DNA of 64,000 nt from Sanderia malayensis (GCA_013076295.1 RQOL01000699.1:4960001-5024000); one strand, 5' to 3'; counted from the first letter of the stretch, positions 1 to 12,504 are shown. Translations and numbers: made by a program. The notes: generated by a model from the letters alone, not told the origin.

Positions 1-64
1 TACGTGATATGTTACATCACATTCCTCCCTCGGAGTTACTCATCGTGTATCACGTCTATTGTAG

Positions 65-3000
65 CACCAACTGCTGCTCCGCAGAGTGTAACGGCTGTCG
101 CTATGAATTCTCAGATTATCCGCGTGCAATGGAATTTGCCGCCGATAGAGCACCGCCATGGCCTAATCAAAGGATACAAAATCAAATACACTGAATTGAA
201 AACGTCGAAGGTGTTCTCAACAATGGCTACAAGCGTTCATTATGCGGAATTGACTAACTTGGATAAATATACTGTATACAAGATATCTGTGCTAGCTTAC
301 ACAAATGGTGGTGATGGTAAAATGAGCAAACCAGTCTTAACAAGAACAGCTGAAGATGGTAGCTTAACATTTTTAATTGAATTACACTGCGTTTTGCATA
401 AAGCAGGCTGTCACTGTTGTATATTGAATTGCATTCTGTAAGACTTGGATCTAAATTGTTTTTATTTGATTCCGTAGTTCCCGGCCCTCCTGAGCAGCTA
501 CGGGCGGCCGCTGCTTCGCCGAATGAGATTTTGGTAACATGGAAACCTCCATCGGAGCCAAATGGTATAATAACAGGATACGCCTTGCATTACCGTAAAT
601 CAATGGATGGCTCATCTTCTCAACACGAGTTCGACCTTAATTCAAAAGTAAATTCACAGATGCTGCATGGACTCGAGGTTGGCAAAGAATATGAAATTTG
701 GATCAATGCTAAAACGCGGATCGGAATTGGAATAAGAACCGGGCTGGTTAAAGCAAGAACCATGACAAAAAGTAAACAGCTTCCTTCGATATTCTTTATT
801 CTATATACTTTGATAATTACGATACACTATATATTGAATTGTAAATTGATTATATGTTGATTTTTACGGCTTTATTTTCAGTTCCAGCAAGAATTCTAAC
901 ACTAACTCAAATCATTCGAGTATCGATAAATGCAGATGTTAGTTTACCGTGTGTTGCTGTTGGTCACCCGAAACCTGACATTTCATGGAGATTTAGAAAT
1001 CGAAAGGTTGTCAGACGCCGTCACAAGCGAGCTTATTACAACGAAGGCAAATTGGTACTGAATAATGTCAAGTTGAAGCACGGTGGACCTTATAATTGTT
1101 CAGCTGTTAATAAATATGGGTCTGATTGGAATATAATTACGCTTATTGTTCAAGGTTTGTTTTCATTTCATCATGATTTCATCTACATATATATGGTAAA
1201 CTAAAATAGGAAATAATAACAGCAGATAACGTAAGAATTAACAACATTTGCATTTCTTTTTATTTGCAAGGTTTTCCTTCAACTCCATATCTTCTTCACG
1301 CAAAAGCGATTAACATGTCTACTGTCAACATTAGCTGGGTATCTGATTTAGACGCACACAGTCCAATTATAAGATATCATATCAAAATCAAAGAACACAA
1401 TAACACAATCTGGAAATACCATGTTATCAGTCCAGAAAAGCAATGGATATTAGTCAAGATTGGATCAACTAACAAGACACTTTTTTCTGTTGCAAGTGAA
1501 AATATAATCGGCACTGGAGCATATAGTGTTGTGATTGAAGTAACCAGAACAAGTGACGGTAAGTTGCTGTTTTGCTATTGCAATGCATACATATATTTTT
1601 GTTTATTTAGAAATGCATTCATTTTTTTATTTTTAATTTGTTGATTTTTGTAGGTTTTGTAACTCGTATCATTTCGAAGACAAAGACATCAGTAGTTGAA
1701 GCACCAAAGCGAGTTAGGTCGAAAGAGAAAGAGAATATGGTTGCGCCAATAATAGCAGGGTGTCTGGTTGCTGTTGTCGTATTAACTATTATTATGCTAC
1801 TTGCATCTTGGGACAGAACAGAAAGGAGACTAAGAGGTATTTTCTTCTACATCTTTTCCCTCTTAGTATATTTTCTCCATGTTCAATTTTCATGACCCCT
1901 CAATTTTCATTGTTCTTCAATACTTCTGGTTTTCGATTTCAGCTCCCAAATGCGGTAGGCTATTCATCTGTGACACGCATAATGATTATCCAAAAGGCCC
2001 ATATAGAGGGACATATGATGGACCATATAATGAACCAAATATGCCTTGGCCATGGAACTCATCAGGGTAAGAAAGTATTCGATTCAAAATCACGATTTTC
2101 GTGCAATAATTAATGATTAAAATGTTACAGAATCCTGTCATTGTCGTTTTTGTTTATAGAAATAGTTTTATTGCAACGAATGAAGATTCGTCGGATAATA
2201 ACCAGAATAAGGAAGAAGAAGGTGGGGAGGAGAGATTTCCTGAGCATTTATTTGCCCAGCTATTAAATTTTGATGAAACAGATGAAGATGAGAGTAACAA
2301 GATAACAAGTGTTGCAACAGCAAATGAAGATTTACTGGCATCAGATATTCTTTTGGGACGATCAAGCTCAACAACTTATAAAACATCACATTCTTCCCAG
2401 TTGTCGAAGAATCCATTTAATGGCAGTTCGTTATTGTCAAGTATCAACGAGCCGAGTACAACGGACAGTGACAGCGGAAAACCAAGTAATTACATGGCAC
2501 GAAGTTTGGATACAAATGTCAAAGATATGACCAAAGACAATTATGCAAAACCGAAGCAGGCTGGGGGCGCAAAGTTGAAAGCATCAGTAAAAAGTTTGGA
2601 TCGCGGATTAAGAAATATCCAAACAAATGTGAATAGAAATGGCGGAGATGCGAGAAATAAAACTGTGCGTTCAGCCATTGAGTACCAAAGGAAAATGCAC
2701 GGCACTGCAACAACTGCAAGGTCATTATCGATTCGTGCGAAAGAACACCAAGTATCAAGGTCGAGGAGCACTCGCTCATACGATTCAGTCTCATCAACTT
2801 GCAGCTCGTCGAAAGGTGAACTTGTAAAAGCTTATGAATTTGGCCGAAAATACAGGCTACAAGAATATTATGTGCCACCATTTTTCGATAACAGCACAAC
2901 TGAAGATAGTTGCAGCGAGTTGAGCGAATTATGCGAGTTTTCGTCGTTGCCAAGAGATACGAATGACTGCTTAGTACGCATGCCCATACCAATAAGACCT

Positions 3001-3084
3001 TTAGTGCCTATTGAAGATGCAAACAATGCCGTTGCACCGTTTGCAAATGTTGAATTGGTATATGATGGTGAATCACTTGTATAA
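65..3084 (+). CDS. Dscam-like Ig/FN3 transmembrane receptor, 5'-partial, seven exons visible
   Basis: Exons deduced from GT/AG sites and frame: 65-358, 478-771, 882-1154, 1271-1558, 1654-1836, 1943-2066, 2160-3084 (stop TAA). The first two encode fibronectin type III domains, the third an Ig domain (Cys of 'LPCVAV' to Cys of 'PYNCSAV'), the fourth another FN3 ending in the 'GTGAYS...RT' pattern. The fifth encodes a basic linker plus a hydrophobic membrane segment starting 'VAPIIAGCLVAVVVL'; the last two a ~350-residue Ser/Asn/acid-rich cytoplasmic tail. The order FN3-FN3-Ig-FN3-TM matches the membrane-proximal part of Dscam (FN3-FN4-Ig10-FN5), but the usual final FN3 is missing or replaced by the linker. 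Dscam-family proteins are homophilic adhesion receptors in neural wiring; that role is inferred. The first five exons are all multiples of three in phase 1. The upstream part is outside the window. A protogenin/sidekick-type receptor is the alternative. Confidence 0.8.
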
Positions 3085-5600
3085 GTATCCATGCTCAATC
3101 ATTGAATTCTCGATAGAGTATTGACTGATAAATGTTTAACTGTTAACTGGTATTTTGCTCAGTATTTAATACTTATATTGTGAATATTTATTTTGCTGAT
3201 TATTCATGATTATATCTATGTATATCTATAGATTTGCAAATTTCATTCCTGGGCCGTGTAAGTACTTTTACGCATGCGCATACTACATGCTTCCCTTCTG
3301 TGATTAATCATCAAGGTTCCATTTGCTTTCGAAGTCTTCTTGTTACTATGGTGGCCGTTGTCTGTGCCAAAAGTCACTGGGTATTTCTTATCTTTCGATC
3401 ACAGAATGCTGATCTCAAAAGATTTTATTTTCGAGTAGAGCTCAGTTATTCCACTTGGCAAAACAATGAAACAGGGTGAGTGTTAGTGACTACTCGGCAC
3501 TGGGCAAAGGTTCCCCCGGGGAAAATAGGGTTTCGCCGTTTTTTTGGCGAAATTTTATTGGAACCGGTTAATTTCTGAAAAATTTTGTATTAAATTTTCA
3601 AAATTTTTATATCTTTTTCATTTTAGAAATGTGCGAACTAATTGCTTCAGGCAGACCTCGACATTCTGAAGAAGCTTGCAACAATTGACAGTTGAAACTC
3701 AACAGACGGGACACGCATAAATCGTGTGAAAAATGTCGGTGCCTTCAACAAGTATTGAGATAATTTTTGGAATTTGATAATACTTTCGTCATACTCAAGA
3801 TGCTTTGGCATATTACATGTGGTAGTTTACATGACAACGCATGCGTTAAAGCTACGTTCACTTATTATGACATTGAGATTTGTCCAGCGGTTGTTCAAGC
3901 CATTGTTCACAGTGATTCTACTGCAACACTGGGAAATATTACATTGGTGGCTTTCCTGAAAGCATTTCTAAATATGGTATTAACAATGACTTCCGCCCAT
4001 GATGCTCTCTTCTCTGACAAATAATCTTGCACGTTGTGTAGTAAGTCTTTGCGTTTTCAGTTGCCGAGAGAGGAGCAAGCAACGAGTTTGCTCCAAACGA
4101 AAGGACAAGACTGCAAAGTGCACAAATTTCTATCGTGGAGGAAGAAGCCTGTGAAACACTGAAGCATTGCACCTTCAAAAATGTAAGCCTAACAATTATT
4201 ATCTTCTTCGAGTTTACTTTATTTTCTCATTTATGTTCGCTTTCGCCGAAGTGCTAATCTAAATTATTTTATTTTAGTTCCACTGGACTGAAAGTAGCTG
4301 CATAAAGATGGCCTAAACTTTGTGGATTCATCGGGTATGTCTCGTTTGCTTTCATTACTCGTTCATTGCCTGCGTAAATGCATATTTTACTCTCTCGACT
4401 ATGGTGATTTTATTTATTTAGATTCATATCAAACTTATGTAAGCCTTATAAAAGCTCAGTTGATGGTTCCTTGAAGGAAGTTGGAAAGAGTTAACACTTC
4501 AGGTGAACTTATGTTATTCTAGTTTTATTTGTTACTGTGAACATTTTTTGCATGAAACTCGCTTTAGTCTCTTCATTATTGTCTTGTAATTTTCCAATAC
4601 TTGTTTTTAACTGATTTCACTTGCATACTTAGGTGGAAAGTAACTGAAGTGTACCATTTGAAATCCTTACAAAAAGTGAGTTTATTTTGAAGAGCAATTC
4701 ACTTTATTCTGGAAAGTATATTTATATTTTAAATTCTTTCAGTTTATTCTTTCTTGTTTTGATTATATTTCGCTTGTGTTGTAGAAAGGCATGGGAAGAA
4801 AAAGATCAAATAAACATGGCAGTGCTTTTGGTATCCTATTTAGATGAAGAAAGAAGAGAGTAAAGAAGCAGAAAAAACGCTGATTTAAACTAAACATTTT
4901 TTTAAACAATTGTGATTTATAACCAAATTTCAATGAAGAAAGTTGTGAAATATAATAGTCATTTTATCATTACATAAACAAATATGCATATCAAAACTGA
5001 CTTTAGTTTGACACTTCCTCCCACCTTCTCAGACTTATAACTTGGTTATATTAATTAAGCAGGTTCAAATTCTGATAAATATTGCCGCCAGTTACGTATT
5101 TTGGTGTTTCTTTGCGTGCTCAAATTCTTTCCTGGTTTACTTTACTCCCCTCTCGCAAGATGCACTTGTATTTTTCCTGCAAAAAAACAGATTACATAGC
5201 ACCACGTAAAAAATTTCCCTTCAATAGATTCAACAATTTAATATAAATAACACAATCCCTTTCTTCTGATCGTGCAAGGCAATTGTCGAATAATTCACGA
5301 ACTGAAGAGAAATAAATTTCTACTAAAGAAAGAGAATGCCATAATACTGACCATCAGTGCTGATTTCTAAAAAAATTAACAAGGGGGCTCCAAAAGCAAA
5401 ACCTCCATGTTTTCATTGGCGCAAATATGAAAAACGTGCTCACACAAACCAGACCAAACAATGGTTTATAAACCTTTAAAGGAATAGAAACAGCTAAATA
5501 AGACACCGACCATAAGAGAATTAACATCTGGCATGCAAGGGACATCAGAATCTTTACAGATGAGGCCTTTAAACTTTAACTTTTGGATAACGAGAAATTT
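3085..5600. other. No recognised gene; weak possible spliced transcript
   Basis: AT-rich sequence after the receptor gene. An open stretch at about 3774-4020, a candidate acceptor before 4063 (pyrimidine tract then AG), an open reading frame to 4181 followed by GTAAGC, and another TTTTAG acceptor before 4278 with a short open tail to a TAA near 4316 could be exons of a small plus-strand transcript. Further donor/acceptor-like sites occur to about 4790. The encoded peptides match nothing I recognise, and a non-coding transcript is equally possible. Confidence 0.2.
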
Positions 5601-5627
5601 CGCAGAGCACAAATACAGAGATTGTTT

Positions 5628-5685
5628 GGGGGGGCTGCGCCCCCCAAAATCAGAATATATTTTAACAAGGGGGGCTCCGCCCCCC
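5628..5685. repeat. Pair of GC-rich hairpin palindromes
   Basis: Two short perfect or near-perfect palindromes, each a G run, CTCCG or CTGCG centre, then a C run, lie about 25 bases apart (5628-5645 and 5669-5685) in otherwise AT-rich DNA. They could form strong hairpins. They resemble the mobile GC-rich palindromes scattered through many compact eukaryotic genomes; no function is evident. Confidence 0.6.
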
Positions 5686-5699
5686 TAGAAATCACCACT

Positions 5700-7200
5700 G
5701 CTGACCATCGTCTGGTGTGCAGGAAAATACTACCTTAACATGGAGAACACATAGCACCTGCTTCTTTCCTTTGGCCGAAAATTCCGCTGTTTGTATCTCG
5801 GCAATGAAGCCTCATGAACTTGTACTTCGGCTCCAAACTATTCTGTGTGGGTTAGTCCAAGCGTATGCAACTTCCATACGGTAAAAATTGCAGTTAATTG
5901 TCGGGCTCAGTTCACAATAAAATCAATGACCCTCCAAGACAGCTTTATAATCTACCAAGCAAAGGCAAATGTCAGATATTCCTTCGATTAAATAACTTGA
6001 GCGAAAATAACTGCATAAAGTGCTTGAAAAATAGAGCGATAACAAGAAATATGTACACTACAAAAATGAATAAATGTTGACCTTGCTATATCGCAAAAGA
6101 TCCACAAAGGTAGGACAACACTTTAAAGGCAAGATGATCTCCTTCCCCAGGTAAACAGAATGTTTCACCTTCACTTCACTGTTACAACAACCAAAAGAGT
6201 TGGACAACAACTGGCTTGAATTTATACTTGCTGTGACAAAGAGAAGGCAAAATAATTGAACATAGTTGTAAAATTTTAACGTGGAATGCTGCGCTTCTAA
6301 GCGTGAAAATTCAAGATACGCATACTTCTGGGGGAAAGAACAATCAATTCCTTAAAATACAATACAATTTTCACAAGAAGCTGCAGCAAATAAAAATACT
6401 TTATACTCTATTAAATTCCATCAACGATGAAAGAACAATTACAGGCATGGAAAAATGTCCCTAAACATCTTGAAAAAACCAACAATGGATACTAATGGCA
6501 CATTAGGGAATCAGAAATCTCTTGTGATTGAATAAATGGCAAAGCAATTCACAATCACCAGAACAGCAATGAAAAATATTTCGCTGCCTTCAAGTTCTTA
6601 GACAAAACAAATAAACTTACATGACTCAATAAAATGCAATCGCAGCGTCGATGTTCAACTCCAAGCATCTTAGTGGGAAGCAATCTTTTTCAATCACCTT
6701 TAAGCAAAAAAAATAAGCTCGTCAAACGTTCTACCTAATGAAAATTCCCTATATGTTTCTATCAAACAAAATCAAAATACAAATATTTAAAATGTTTTCT
6801 CAGTGAAAATAAAGAACGCACAAATGAAAACTTTCCAAATGACATCAGCAAAGCAAAGCCACTTTCCTTTCTGTCCCCACTCATCGTTGTACTTCTTCCA
6901 AAAGTAAATTTCCAGAATTAAAACATCGAGCACAGCGCAAATAGACGCCGATTCGCCAATTCTAGACTCCTTAACAACGGGATGAAAAGTTTGGAGTGAT
7001 CTCAGAAAGCTTGGTACATGTGTAACTTTGACCATACCCGTACCACATACGAATGGAAATACCATAATTCCTTGCACACACACACACACCATATTCCAAC
7101 AATTGAGAAAATATAATAAAAATAAGACAAGCATAAAATAAAACTGCTAATTATTATTATCAAACAAATTATTGTTATGTTTCTAGCTATGAAATGAGGT
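5700..7200. other. No gene recognised
   Basis: AT-rich with scattered short ORFs. The longest, 7134-6787 on the minus strand (115 codons, several hydrophobic stretches), follows a short CA/GT repeat and a possible splice acceptor, but it resembles no family I know and may be chance. Confidence 0.3.
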
Positions 7201-9130
7201 ACCGCAGAGTCTTAATTAAACTACTGAGCTACAAAATTGTAACTAAAAACGAAAAAAATTCTTAGCATTTCTATTCTCTAAATAAGAAAGCAAAAATACT
7301 TAAAGTAGAAGCTACTTCAGCTGTGATACCTATTATTAATGTTGGTCCACTTTTTCAAATTCTGTCGTCGTCTGAATAGTTCTTCATTCTGTAGGCAGTT
7401 TATTGCAGACTTTTGTTCTATCATTCCCGAGTGTTGGAAACACGTGACAGTTCGATAAGAAACCCAAAACAAGATCTCAAACTCTATATTTTCTTTCTGT
7501 AATATGTCAATGTGTTTAGGTCTTCTTTAATCGCAGACGTAATTGAATGAGAGCATCAACAAATGGCAGTTTCAATGTTGTTTCATTGTCATTACTTCTA
7601 CGAGTTCATCAAATCGCTTCTTCCATGTAAATGGCATAGGAACCTTTATCACACGAGGTAGTTTACAGTAATGTTCTCACTCAAGACATTCTTGTGTTAT
7701 TATTATATGTTGCATTCGAGTCTTTGAAATTCGCTTCAAACTCGCAACCATTGCTTTCCTTGGGCTGAGAACAAACTTTGTTAAAAAAACGAAGAGCTCG
7801 ACCACAATAGTAGCTACATCTTGGTGCTTTAGTGTCTGATTTGCATACCCATGCCAAAAGGTTCATGCCAATATTCTTCAGAACTCTACACACATCTTAA
7901 CAAATGTATGTCATATGCATCGCTCCTCGGTATGTCCCAGCTGCAGATCAGGAGACTCGGTTTCATATCGGTTCAGTGCTTCATTAAAAAGTTGCAGGTA
8001 TTGTTACTTCCTTTGCAGCATATGTGCTTCTTCTGCAAAGTTGTCAATTTGCAACGTCTGGCAATGATCTCAACCATCGGGTTTGATGCGTCACTTGAAT
8101 TGATAATTTCAAAAAACACGACCTGCGAAGTACCGAATTAAACACGTGTCTTCAACCAACTCGGTTAATCAAGATGACAAATGTCTGTCACGAAACAAAA
8201 ACCTTTGATTTACTGCCAACTGCTCCGCATTCTCCAAATCTGTCGTTGCTTGAGTCAATTTAATATTGTATCTGACATCATTAATGTTAACCCGCGACAT
8301 GTCCCTCGTTATAACTGAAATATTAGAATAGAATCTATTCTATTTAGCTCTACCAATACGGTATTGAGCACTTTAATTGCATTCAAGACATTAAAGAATT
8401 ATTACTCGCTAAATGAAATATTATAAGTCTACTTTAGTAATATCAATTTAATGAGTAATGTACCATTTCATAGGGTCGCTGGACCACTCAAATTACGTAA
8501 AATTTAGGAATACTTATTAAACGTATTAAACCAATATATATTGTGCTGAACTAAAATGTGTTAGCAAATTCGATAGCTAAACGAATGCCTTATATATTCT
8601 AACATTGAATAAGATAGAATGAAAAATTGATAATAAAATCTGTTTTATTTTGTCCTTGTCATACGTTTAATAATAATTTATAATAATATGTAACAATATG
8701 TTAAATATAATTGCTATTAACACACAAATGAGATAAATGTTCTTACTGGGAAACTATAAAGGAAGGAAAAAGATGAGGTAACGCTATCTTGCAGGGGTCA
8801 TTAGTATAAAAATATTCATATACTCAAAGCAACTACAAGCTAAACAAGCATTAATAAATAATACGGAAAACTTCACTTCCATGAAAAGGAAAGCTTTCCG
8901 TAGATGATAAGCCAGATCTGTTAAAAACATATCTTGGCAAAAAGATATGATAAGCTTTTTAACAGATCTGTCCCCTTCTTAAGACGTGCATGCCCTATGC
9001 ATAACTCCTCATTATGTAAGGACCGCCCCAAAATTAACGAAATGTTCTGTTTCTGCTTGAAATACTTTTTGGAAACGTTGTAAGCTTTGTGTGTGATCTA
9101 CTTCACACATGTTCGCATCATTAAGTCTTG
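7200..9130 (-). repeat. Ancient duplicated segment, copy 1 (partner at 27050-28915)
   Basis: Collinear with 27050-28915 at several points: the block near 7316-7470 matches 27180-27330, the block near 7500-7640 matches 27361-27500, and the end block 8880-9115 ('aagctttccg' to 'cacacatg') matches 28670-28910. Identity looks low, so the duplication is old. Minus-strand translation is better conserved than the DNA: short peptides such as 'HLL-LSFN' and 'FPT---DRTK' occur in both copies in the same order. This suggests a decayed or exon-split minus-strand coding sequence. I do not recognise the protein. Confidence 0.55.
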
Positions 9131-9213
9131 ACTTGAAATCACGTGGTATTGTCACATGACATCATATGATGTCACGTGACAAATGGTTTAGTACGCTCTG
9201 CGACAGGTGGGCT

Positions 9214-9345
9214 TTTAGTAATTTAGTAATGCTGAATTAGCTACTAATCACTAATCAATTAAAGTCACCCACTCAATCTTCGCTGTTGCTTTGATTTTCA
9301 ATCCAAAGCCGATCAAATGCCATCAAAATGAATATCCTGAATGAA
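9214..9345. repeat. Diverged dispersed copy of the 415-base element found inside the tRNA array
   Basis: Starts with the same 'tttagtaatttagtaatgct' left end as the four inserts at 42417, 45536, 53223 and 59042. It continues with recognisable similarity (the 'agctac', 'aatcactaat' and 'gttgctttga' blocks) before fading. The sharp shared left boundary indicates a mobile element terminus rather than array-specific DNA. Confidence 0.6.
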
Positions 9346-9539
9346 ACTGTAACTCAAAATGTACTCTACAAAAATCAACACCTTCTCTCAAGACGATGCT
9401 TTACAATCAATCAAAATTAATAGCAACAATAATAACAACAAAAGAATTGTCCAATTGTTCAAATTGTTCATAAGAATCACTTTGATGATGATCACTGGAA
9501 TTTGCGATCGAATATATAGTTTTAATTTGATTTAATATC

Positions 9540-9985
9540 AGAATCAGCATCGTCCGTAAAAACATGCCGTAATATGAACGCTCGTTTTGGAGAGCATTTA
9601 CGAAACGTCGAAAAAAAGATTCATCTGCAAGGTTCTCATAAGGACGATGCTGATTTGAACATTTCTAAACATTTCAATTCGCTGAATCATTCTACCGCTG
9701 ACATGACAATTTGTGGACTTACTTATGCACCTCTGGACTCTATCAAAAGAAAAACTCTAGAAAAACGTATTATTTTTAAACTTAACACACTTTTACCTGC
9801 TGGCCTTAACAAACAATTTTCTTTTCTCTAATCACTCCTTTTTCTTACGTCACATTCTCTTTTGTCTATAATTTGAATTTCGCATTCCTTTCGTTTGTTT
9901 ATTTACCTTCTCTTCTAACGTATTTTCTTATACCTGAAGACGAGTAAAGCTCAAAACGTTGCATATGTATTTACTTCTTTTGCAC
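9540..9985 (+). pseudogene. 3' end of a Penelope-like retroelement (GIY-YIG endonuclease C-terminus)
   Basis: The open frame 9574-9831 (85 codons) reads through 'RFGEHLRNVEKK', 'SKHFNSLNHS', 'ICGLTYAP', 'RKTLEKRIIFKLNTL' and 'PAGLN', the usual C-terminal signature of the GIY-YIG endonuclease domain of Penelope-like elements. The following 'ctgaagacgagtaaagctcaaaacgttgc'-type trailer is also typical of their 3' ends. Reverse transcriptase and the GIY-YIG core are absent, so this is a 5'-truncated dead copy. These elements use the endonuclease for target-primed insertion. Confidence 0.7.
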
Positions 9986-9989
9986 ATAT

Positions 9990-10870
9990 TAAATTACATG
10001 AACATTATATTTATTGCCATCTCACAAGACTTGTTGCAAGTTTCTCGATTGAGTGCAAGCACAATGAGACTCGTTTCCTAACAGTAAAAAAGTGGGCAAA
10101 TTTGGAAGCTTCGTTCCGAAAAAATTCTGGTCTGTAAATTATGTAAGTCACAACATATCATCACTGACTGTGACTACTTTAACATTTTCTTCTTAAAAAA
10201 TATCACGACATTATCGTTCTTTTGGTATCCATGGTGGCGTTTTTCTTGGTAAGTTAACCGTTTTGTTCATTTTTGTGTGTAACTGAAAATGTTTTGCATT
10301 GGAAGCAACAGTATTTTGATTTAAGATTGAAATGGCATCTGAAAATAGGCCTATTATCAAACCAATCATTTCGAACGCAACTTGTTGCATCAATTGTGCA
10401 GAAGTTATTGAGGATAGTCGTGAAAAGCGCAGAGTCAGTTCTTATGGAGAACAAATTCAGATTTTATCGTAACTGTATAAATGTCAAGCTCGTCATTTTG
10501 CTTTTTGGTTGAATGAAAATATCGGAATTGAATCTACTGTGCTATGTGCTACTTGATGATCACATATCAAAGGTAATCGAGTCTTGTAAGTCGATGATTA
10601 CTTGGACTTTACGATCCTTCTGTTGTTTAAGTCAATTATGGCTTAGATAAGGGCACGTACTACTGTACGTGTTAAGCAAACGTGCACCTGTGACTGAGAC
10701 TCGTGCAAGCGCACAGAACCATATTTCGACATATATTGATAGATTGTAATTTTAGAAAGCCTGTCGTGATACGCCTGGAGCATCCAAAGTAGGGAAGTTG
10801 AATTCGAAGCTGTTGGAGAGGGAGACACTGAAGTAGCTAGATAGAAAAGCTATTAATTCTCGTCGACCCG
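9990..10870. other. No gene recognised
   Basis: AT-rich DNA with only short shadow ORFs on both strands; nothing identifiable. Confidence 0.4.
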
Positions 10871-10875
10871 AGAGT

Positions 10876-11530
10876 TGACTCTCTCCGAAATCCGGTTATC
10901 AGTATGTTGGGCCGAGAAGGAAAGGTCTGCTGACAGCAAAAAAAAAAAGAAGAGGGTGGCATATACCCTGAAGGCTTTTAAGTTACGAAATGCATCTGTT
11001 GAAAAAATTTCTGGAGCTAGTCAATTTGATAAGTTGTCAAAAAATACAATTAGAAGACGAAGCCATAACATAAAGATGTCACTTTCTAGGAAACCACCAG
11101 AAACTGAAGTGGCTCATGGAATAAAATTACAAGATGCTACTATCATCATTGAAATCATAAATAAAGCAACATAAATAAAGTAAGAGAGAAGAGAGAATTA
11201 AAGTGAAAAAGAACAGATAAAATGAGAAACCAGCTGTTAAAAAGAAATTGCAATTTGGCAGGAAAAGAAAACGATTAGTTACGGAAACTGTTGAAGATCA
11301 GGACAATGAAAACACTGCTCCAGTCATTCAATTTGTTGATGAAAATCATTTGCAGTTGTTTCACGAGAGGAAAAAGAAAAGACATTGACACAGGCTACAA
11401 CTTGTTGCCCCGAGAGACGTTCGACGAATTTTTTCGAAAATTTTCCGATCGCAGAAGATACTGAGAATTTATGATTTATATTCTGTGATTTTCATTGCTT
11501 GAAGAGGTTTTATAATGTCGAAACAAGTTA
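10876..11530 (+). mobile_element. Tc1/mariner-family fragment plus 5' leader, related to 16850-18345
   Basis: 10905-10985 matches the mid-transposase segment of the copy at 17605-18345 ('KGLLT', 'KKKRVAY-LKA'). 11135-11385 matches 16840-17095 (a Lys/Arg-rich peptide with 'QFGRKRKRLVTETVE'), and 11402-11530 matches 17494-17618, ending at the transposase start codon and its first codons. The Polinton-like element begins immediately after (11531), so this transposon copy is cut just inside its coding region. This copy lacks the ~380 bases present at 17115-17496 in its relative. Confidence 0.6.
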
Positions 11531-12026
11531 AGTAGGAGAGGAAGTAGGCGTCCTAGGACACGCATGCGCAGTAGAATTTTTATTTTATTTTAGTGTTAAG
11601 ATCACGCATGCGCGAGAGTCTTCGAGAATTGAAAAGAGCATGAACAGTAAAAAATAATCGAAAACGATAACGGGAAGGTTGTGGAAAGTTAGTTTAAAGT
11701 TGCAACACATCGCCAAAGCTGATAAAAAACCCATAAAAAGCTTAATAACTAAAAAACGGTTTTGTTTATGAAAAAGATTATTACACCAATAAAAAGAAAA
11801 TCTCTTGGTTATATTGAATGAATTGTTTCATATTTTCCATGCACTTATAAGATGATAAGAATTTGTTAAATAAATCGCAAGAAAACACAAAAATATCGAG
11901 GAACTGGCAAATTCACGTTCTCGGCTCGAGATTGAATTCAAAGAACCAATCAGAAACTTTCGAATGCGACGTTCGAATGTACGCGTCAAATTTCTGCCAT
12001 GAGAAATGAGAAAGCAGAAACTTCTG
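11531..12026 (+). repeat. Left terminal inverted repeat of the Polinton-like element
   Basis: Reverse-complement match to 15345-15820, including 'agtaggagagg' at the tip, a 'gcatgcgc' palindrome, 'aagcttaataactaaaaaac' and the inner block ending 'agcagaaacttctg'. Small indels near the tip and middle mean the two arms have started to diverge. Confidence 0.85.
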
Positions 12027-12174
12027 GAATCTGGAATGACATTCAAACACATCGGACATTCAAAAAGTAAGTTGCATTTTTTCTGCTTCAAATCTTTTTT
12101 ATCCTTACAGCTTTATTTGGAATTAATTCATAATATTAGTGATTATGATTCGTTTATTTTAGAGCTTGAGAAAC

Positions 12175-12504
12175 ATGAATACACTAACAATTGAAAATGG
12201 GGTATTAACTGCGTTTGAATGTCCGGTGTGTTGGGCACTTTTGCCGTTTTTGGGCATAAACCACCGCTGTCCTGATGATGATCATGATGAAGCATATGAT
12301 AATGATAATGAAGTGGATGATGAAGTGATCATGAAGATTTTCGTCCACGCATTGGCAGACGAAAGTATACAAAAAAAATATATAATAAGTGAAGAACAGG
12401 ATGATGAAACCCTCGGGATATTTAAAAATAAACTCAAGAAGATTCCAGACTTGTCAGTAATGACAAGCACGGAAATTTGCAGTTGCAATCTCTGTGGACG
12501 ATAG
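12175..12504 (+). CDS. Small acidic protein with Cys-pair zinc-type motifs, unknown function
   Basis: ATG at 12175 gives 109 residues. The N-terminus has 'FECPVCW' and then 'NHRCPDDDHDE', a CxxC plus His/Cys arrangement suited to zinc binding. An Asp/Glu-rich centre follows, and the C-terminus 'ICSCNLCGR' adds two more Cys pairs. It is the first gene inside the left inverted repeat and is followed by AATAAA at 12615-12620 and a GAT microsatellite. The layout fits an accessory gene of a Polinton/adintovirus-type element. I know no family that matches; a transcription- or ubiquitin-related zinc protein is only a guess. Confidence 0.5.
   Translation: MNTLTIENGVLTAFECPVCWALLPFLGINHRCPDDDHDEAYDNDNEVDDEVIMKIFVHALADESIQKKYIISEEQDDETLGIFKNKLKKIPDLSVMTSTEICSCNLCGR

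Noticed and set aside
11828..12091. 87-residue minus-strand ORF with 'FECPMCLNVIP' resembling the zinc motif of the plus-strand gene at 12175
   Set aside because: It lies mostly in the left inverted repeat and antisense to the element's genes; the resemblance is short and probably chance.
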